DNA of 24,730 nucleotides from Bacteroidales bacterium UBA4070 (GTDB taxonomy: Bacteria; Bacteroidota; Bacteroidia; Bacteroidales; VadinHA17): the NCBI GenBank assembly GCA_002383485.1, contig DFYY01000021.1, positions 3,460-28,189 on the forward strand, read 5' to 3'. The stretch's first letter is position 1. Each line of letters starts with the position of its first letter. Of the stretch, positions 22,101-24,730 are shown piece after piece. Below the pieces are notes generated by a model. That model was given only the letters and a program-made list of their open reading frames with translations, did not search any database and had not been told where the DNA came from. A program made the translations under genes and the position numbers.

Positions 22101-24730
22101 TTGATTCGACTGGGTCATAAGTATATTCAATGTTTTGACCAAACTGATCCGTACTCCTGATTACAAACCTGGCCTTGGTTGCTTCATAAAGATAGCTCTT
22201 CGAACGGGTTACAGTACCAGAGTTTGTTGTTTCAGACAGTTGATTGCCAAAACCATCATATGTATAAGAAGTGATTAGAGAAGGAGAGGAGCCAAACAAA
22301 GATGTTGCTGTTAAAACAAGTCCATTGGAATTATACACAATAACATTGTCCCTTTGAATTTGAGAACCTTCTGATGAACTAACAACAGAAATATTCCTTG
22401 GTAATCCATAATTATTATGGTTTGTCATATTCTCAGTAACCGTTTTGACTGCAACCGAGGAAGAATTCAAATACTTAGTAATTCGCTGCGTGATATTTCC
22501 ATTATTATCAGAGGCAATATCTATCACCTGCGAAATGTTATCTACCAAATTACTGCTAACCGTATTTGAAGCGTAAGCATAATATCGCCGGTTGTTGTCC
22601 AATGGGATAAAAGTGTATTCGTTTATTGCTTCGGATACCGGATTATCATTTTTTAGACTCTCACTTTTCCAAAGATATGGTAAATAGAGTGTTGAATGAT
22701 ATTTATAATAATTTATAGACTTATCCCCCGAGACAAGATCTTCTGAAGACACCATTGAGAAACCCAACAAACCTTTCCCTTGTCTGTGGATTTTGAAATT
22801 AGAATAATGAAACCGTGTATCTGAAAGGGTTATGCCTAAGTTTCGATCGATAACCAAAAATCGGGACACTAATCTTGATGGTGGTACCAAGTGTTGAATC
22901 GGGAAATCTATTCCCTCAGGTTCTTTAGAATAAATTGTACTTCCTGCAGGTAACTCATACGAAAACTGTGTTGAGATATTTGAAGAATTGTTAATCTCTT
23001 TTACAAGACTTCGAATGTCGTTCTTAAAGAATGTAAGTGAATATCCAGTATTATTATCTACCGAAAAATACAAATCGGGAGTCCCATCATAGTTACAATC
23101 GACTACCTTCGAGAAGTCAAACGCATGTGCAATCATGTCGTCATCAAATACAAATTGGGAACCTGTAAATATGTGGAGACTATTGGGATAATTGGGAAAG
23201 GGGTATGGGTCATTATTAAACCTATCCTTGAAATATACTTTATTTAAAGCCAAAATATCTGTTTTCCCATCTGAGTTAAAATCTGATGGGAAAAGCTCAA
23301 TTTCCCATCGGTCAATATCTATAACAAGACCTGGCTCTTCAGGAGTAGAAAAATCATAAAATATTGGCCCATCAGTTTGTTCAAAGCCTGACCCAGTGGA
23401 GTACAGGATAAAGGTTTGCAGACCGTGCATTCCTGATATAAAACTTGGCCCGCCTGCAACTAACAGATCCGTGTTACCATCGCCATTGAAATCTCCAGGC
23501 AATGCCCTAATTGGAGTAAAATAGAAATTAAAATCAACATCGTTGAAAATACCCAGGGAAGAATCATATTCCCATACACGCGTGATACATTGCAACCCGT
23601 AAGAATTAATGGTCAAAATATCGTTGATCCCATTACCGTTAAAATCACCAATTATCACATGAAGCGGACTATTAAAGGCCGGTAATGTACTAACTGTTAC
23701 ACCTCGGAATGCTATTGCATTCCGAGAAGCACCTAAAAACAGAAATTCACTTTCCCCGTCGCCATTAAAATCTGCCATCCTCATTTCTAGATCTGAGGGT
23801 GGACTAATAAATTCATATCCGGGTCCGGATTGGACAAAATTGCTATTAATCAATGCATAGGGAATAAAACTATTTCTGGTATATGTATATGTGTCACAAC
23901 ATAGAGTGTCCAGAGGAGGAGGAGGCCGTAGTGTCGGAGATATAACACTGATACTATTTGATGCTTGGGCTGTCAAAACACCCCCTTCACATGGTTGACA
24001 ATTATATTCAACTACAACCGACTCAAAGTACTCAAAAAAAACTTCATCCTGTCCATCACTATTATAGTCTCCAAGCGTCAATCCATTAAAATCTTCGCCG
24101 ACTGATCCAGAATCATATTCTAGCATTATTCCATTGGAGTTAAGGTAGATAATCCATTGGTCTGAAGGAGACCAATTAGTCTTATCAGGGATTGTAATGA
24201 GATCACCCAATCCATCACCATTGAAATCGCCAGAGAACAGTAATCTGTCGCCAAGACCAGGAGGTATGTTGTTTACTGTTTCAAAAGGCTGTGGTGGAGG
24301 TGTAAATCGATCTATTTTTGTGGCTGCAATTATATTTCCATTCTTACCGAATTCTGTAATTTCGTCCAGGTAAGAATATTGATCATGGTAGTATGAGAAG
24401 CGGTACCTCCTTATAATCTCAGCACTTACAGATATTCTGATTTCTCTCAGGAGTAGCGTCTGGTTAACTTTTACCCCTTTAAAGAAACTCAAATTGTTAT
24501 CGTTCCTGGAATCATAAAAGAAAACTATCGTATTATATGGTAGAAGTCCAGTATTCGAGTTCCCGGTATATTGAATACTGAGCAAATAATTTTCACCTGT
24601 AGCTAATATCTGCCCATAATTATAAAGTATATAATTCCCAAACTGATCGGTTACTTTATTAATACAATATCCCACACTATTTGTACTACTTACAGACTTT
24701 ATTTTACTGAAAATCCCGTCCGTTTGTAAC
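19183..24730 (-). CDS. RHS/YD-repeat polymorphic toxin-like protein, N-terminus beyond window
   Basis: The frame is open to the window edge, so only the C-terminal 1848 residues are seen. The GTG at 24675 is internal. Near the visible N-terminus is an SpvB/RHS-type segment (VTDQFGNYILYNYG). It is followed by at least six FG-GAP/VCBS-like repeats with DxNxDG calcium-loop motifs (GDFNGDGLGD, GDYNSDGQDE, ADFNGDGESE, GDFNGNGIND, GDFNGDGNTD, SDFNSDGKTD), between roughly 24240 and 23250. A long run of YD repeats follows (YTYDGFGNQ, YGYDDLGRL, YEYDTLGRI). The RHS core comes next: RGYTGHEHLLEFGLINMNGRVYDPLLGMFLSPDN, given here in parts as RGYTGHEHL, GLINMNGRVYDP and NRYAYCLNNPL, then DPSGN at 20002-20016. 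The 272-residue tip (19186-20001) has a glycine-rich hydrophobic stretch, then QDC (Cys codon 19576-19578) and YHTS (His codon 19318-19320), suggesting a papain-like cysteine-protease fold. It is probably an exported, shell-forming toxin-like protein, and the tip's activity is inferred. Confidence 0.9.
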   Translation of the reverse strand, partial: LQTDGIFSKIKSVSSTNSVGYCINKVTDQFGNYILYNYGQILATGENYLLSIQYTGNSNTGLLPYNTIVFFYDSRNDNNLSFFKGVKVNQTLLLREIRISVSAEIIRRYRFSYYHDQYSYLDEITEFGKNGNIIAATKIDRFTPPPQPFETVNNIPPGLGDRLLFSGDFNGDGLGDLITIPDKTNWSPSDQWIIYLNSNGIMLEYDSGSVGEDFNGLTLGDYNSDGQDEVFFEYFESVVVEYNCQPCEGGVLTAQASNSISVISPTLRPPPPLDTLCCDTYTYTRNSFIPYALINSNFVQSGPGYEFISPPSDLEMRMADFNGDGESEFLFLGASRNAIAFRGVTVSTLPAFNSPLHVIIGDFNGNGINDILTINSYGLQCITRVWEYDSSLGIFNDVDFNFYFTPIRALPGDFNGDGNTDLLVAGGPSFISGMHGLQTFILYSTGSGFEQTDGPIFYDFSTPEEPGLVIDIDRWEIELFPSDFNSDGKTDILALNKVYFKDRFNNDPYPFPNYPNSLHIFTGSQFVFDDDMIAHAFDFSKVVDCNYDGTPDLYFSVDNNTGYSLTFFKNDIRSLVKEINNSSNISTQFSYELPAGSTIYSKEPEGIDFPIQHLVPPSRLVSRFLVIDRNLGITLSDTRFHYSNFKIHRQGKGLLGFSMVSSEDLVSGDKSINYYKYHSTLYLPYLWKSESLKNDNPVSEAINEYTFIPLDNNRRYYAYASNTVSSNLVDNISQVIDIASDNNGNITQRITKYLNSSSVAVKTVTENMTNHNNYGLPRNISVVSSSEGSQIQRDNVIVYNSNGLVLTATSLFGSSPSLITSYTYDGFGNQLSETTNSGTVTRSKSYLYEATKARFVIRSTDQFGQNIEYTYDPVESNLINEKDFNNLTTSYGYDDLGRLARVSYPDSTFQRIIWSWSNDALADSIGELYATKTTTTGKPTVIKYFDRSGKELRSKTVSYDGRFLVTDTEYDINGRVITKYAPYFEMDGPGLQKTTFEYDTLGRISRETVFPSDNSTTYDYSPLKVLITKDGYPDPYESEMDASGQKIRIVDPGGSIYYHYNPEGKIDRIESPSGITEIEYDDYGNQKKLIDIDAGTIIYKYNGIRELLEQTDAKGNKITFNYTTSGRLFTESWNTGLVKTYEYHPANGQISKIYTSEGTEISYVYDNLVRIATVTQKADPQNTFTKVISYNSDGKIEKTVTNSKLTQQYVYNAFGYNDKVIVNDSIIWQAYSQNENGIIDNYKLRNNKETTTLSYDQNGFPSGIHTTMGGSTIQNWIYTFNPATGNMSSRKGLNSLGNLIEENFLVYDNQDRLKEYGINGQPGYNVNYDGGGKGNIINKTDIGTYNYDNSIHKVTSITEPTSLMTSLPDQVLTYTPFNKIKTLTQTDGTNIVKQMTWSYAPDDERTKQVYTVDGQVISTKYYAFGDFEKVITPSKTSEIYYIDSPSGRIAAIEITPIQTSYFYIHTDLIGSYDVITNHNGVIAEKNCFDPWGRRRNFFDWGYSNVSSTMLFERGYTGHEHLLEFGLINMNGRVYDPLLGMFLSPDNFVQSPERTQNFNRYAYCLNNPLVSTDPSGNLLSSILINYGISFLTHLFFPSNQALNSQVDAQGLMLNSLTSSISIPGIIPSGLIYAASSIIGNGLNNKINNRDFFENWEIASLFGFVGGAFKGYSLSKESGLNLFWGSRIGNNRQPWAIINTDIENKVKFNYRQATSSGQDCMVVQACELEMHNGGNRSRDNFIDQLHTDLNEGTTIVKSAYSKIYSDLGFPNVNISRSSIGVFDNMANVSLENKLIAVHFPIKGVYHTSLISEIIYYTKNKIIINLGNGGSFDYLKMLKINGGNVRFFWFY

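Noticed and set aside
24673..24675. GTG as the true start of the RHS protein
   Set aside because: The frame stays open to the window edge and the sequence there is already inside a typical RHS/SpvB segment, so the gene is truncated by the window.
1..24730. CRISPR arrays, tRNA or rRNA genes
   Set aside because: No regularly spaced repeats beyond the short ones listed and no tRNA- or rRNA-like segments were recognised.

Overview
The window looks like a chromosomal segment of a Bacteroidota bacterium. The evidence is a SusC/SusD outer-membrane pair, several lipoproteins with Bacteroidota-style signal peptides, a type IX secretion (T9SS) C-terminal sorting domain on one enzyme, a TAnnTTTG-type -7 promoter box, and GH92/SGNH and DUF4185/DUF5005-like enzymes. 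Every gene I accept lies on the minus strand, so the biological reading order runs from high to low coordinates.

Region A (24730 to about 18438) is A+T-rich. It holds the 3' part of a very large RHS/YD-repeat protein that runs off the window edge. The protein has FG-GAP-like calcium-binding repeats, then YD repeats, the RHS-associated core, and a variable 272-residue C-terminal tip with a possible Cys/His active site. A small exported protein of unknown function follows 10 nt downstream and is a candidate partner of the tip.

Region B (about 18437 to 17903) is a boundary. It contains the left end and the first ~45 istA codons of a decayed IS21-family element, recognisable by its repeated terminal motif and its helix-turn-helix.

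Region C (17902 to 1) is a polysaccharide utilization locus of about 17 kb. A GntR/HutC-type repressor with a UTRA domain comes first. It is followed by a promoter with a 9+9 bp inverted repeat exactly at the predicted transcription start and a second palindrome with the same half-site about 62 bp upstream. Then come an Ig/lipocalin-like lipoprotein, a structured 272-nt leader, SusC, SusD, a cytosolic phosphomannose-isomerase-like enzyme fused to a degenerate kinase-like domain, a six-hairpin glycosidase-like lipoprotein, a beta-propeller (DUF4185/DUF5005-like) protein with a T9SS tail, a GH92-like/SGNH-hydrolase fusion, and two more propeller-family lipoproteins. A perfect 15-bp hairpin closes the locus.

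Working model (inference): SusC/SusD import an oligosaccharide released at the surface by the propeller-fold and six-hairpin enzymes, and the SGNH domain removes ester decorations. The PMI-like fusion handles the sugar phosphate inside the cell, and the GntR/UTRA protein senses a related ligand. The substrate is not identifiable. The GH92-like domain has lost most of the catalytic signature of alpha-mannosidases, so this is not a standard mannan locus. The set of three propeller paralogs, a degenerate GH92-SGNH fusion, a PMI fusion and GntR control is the best candidate for an undescribed system here.
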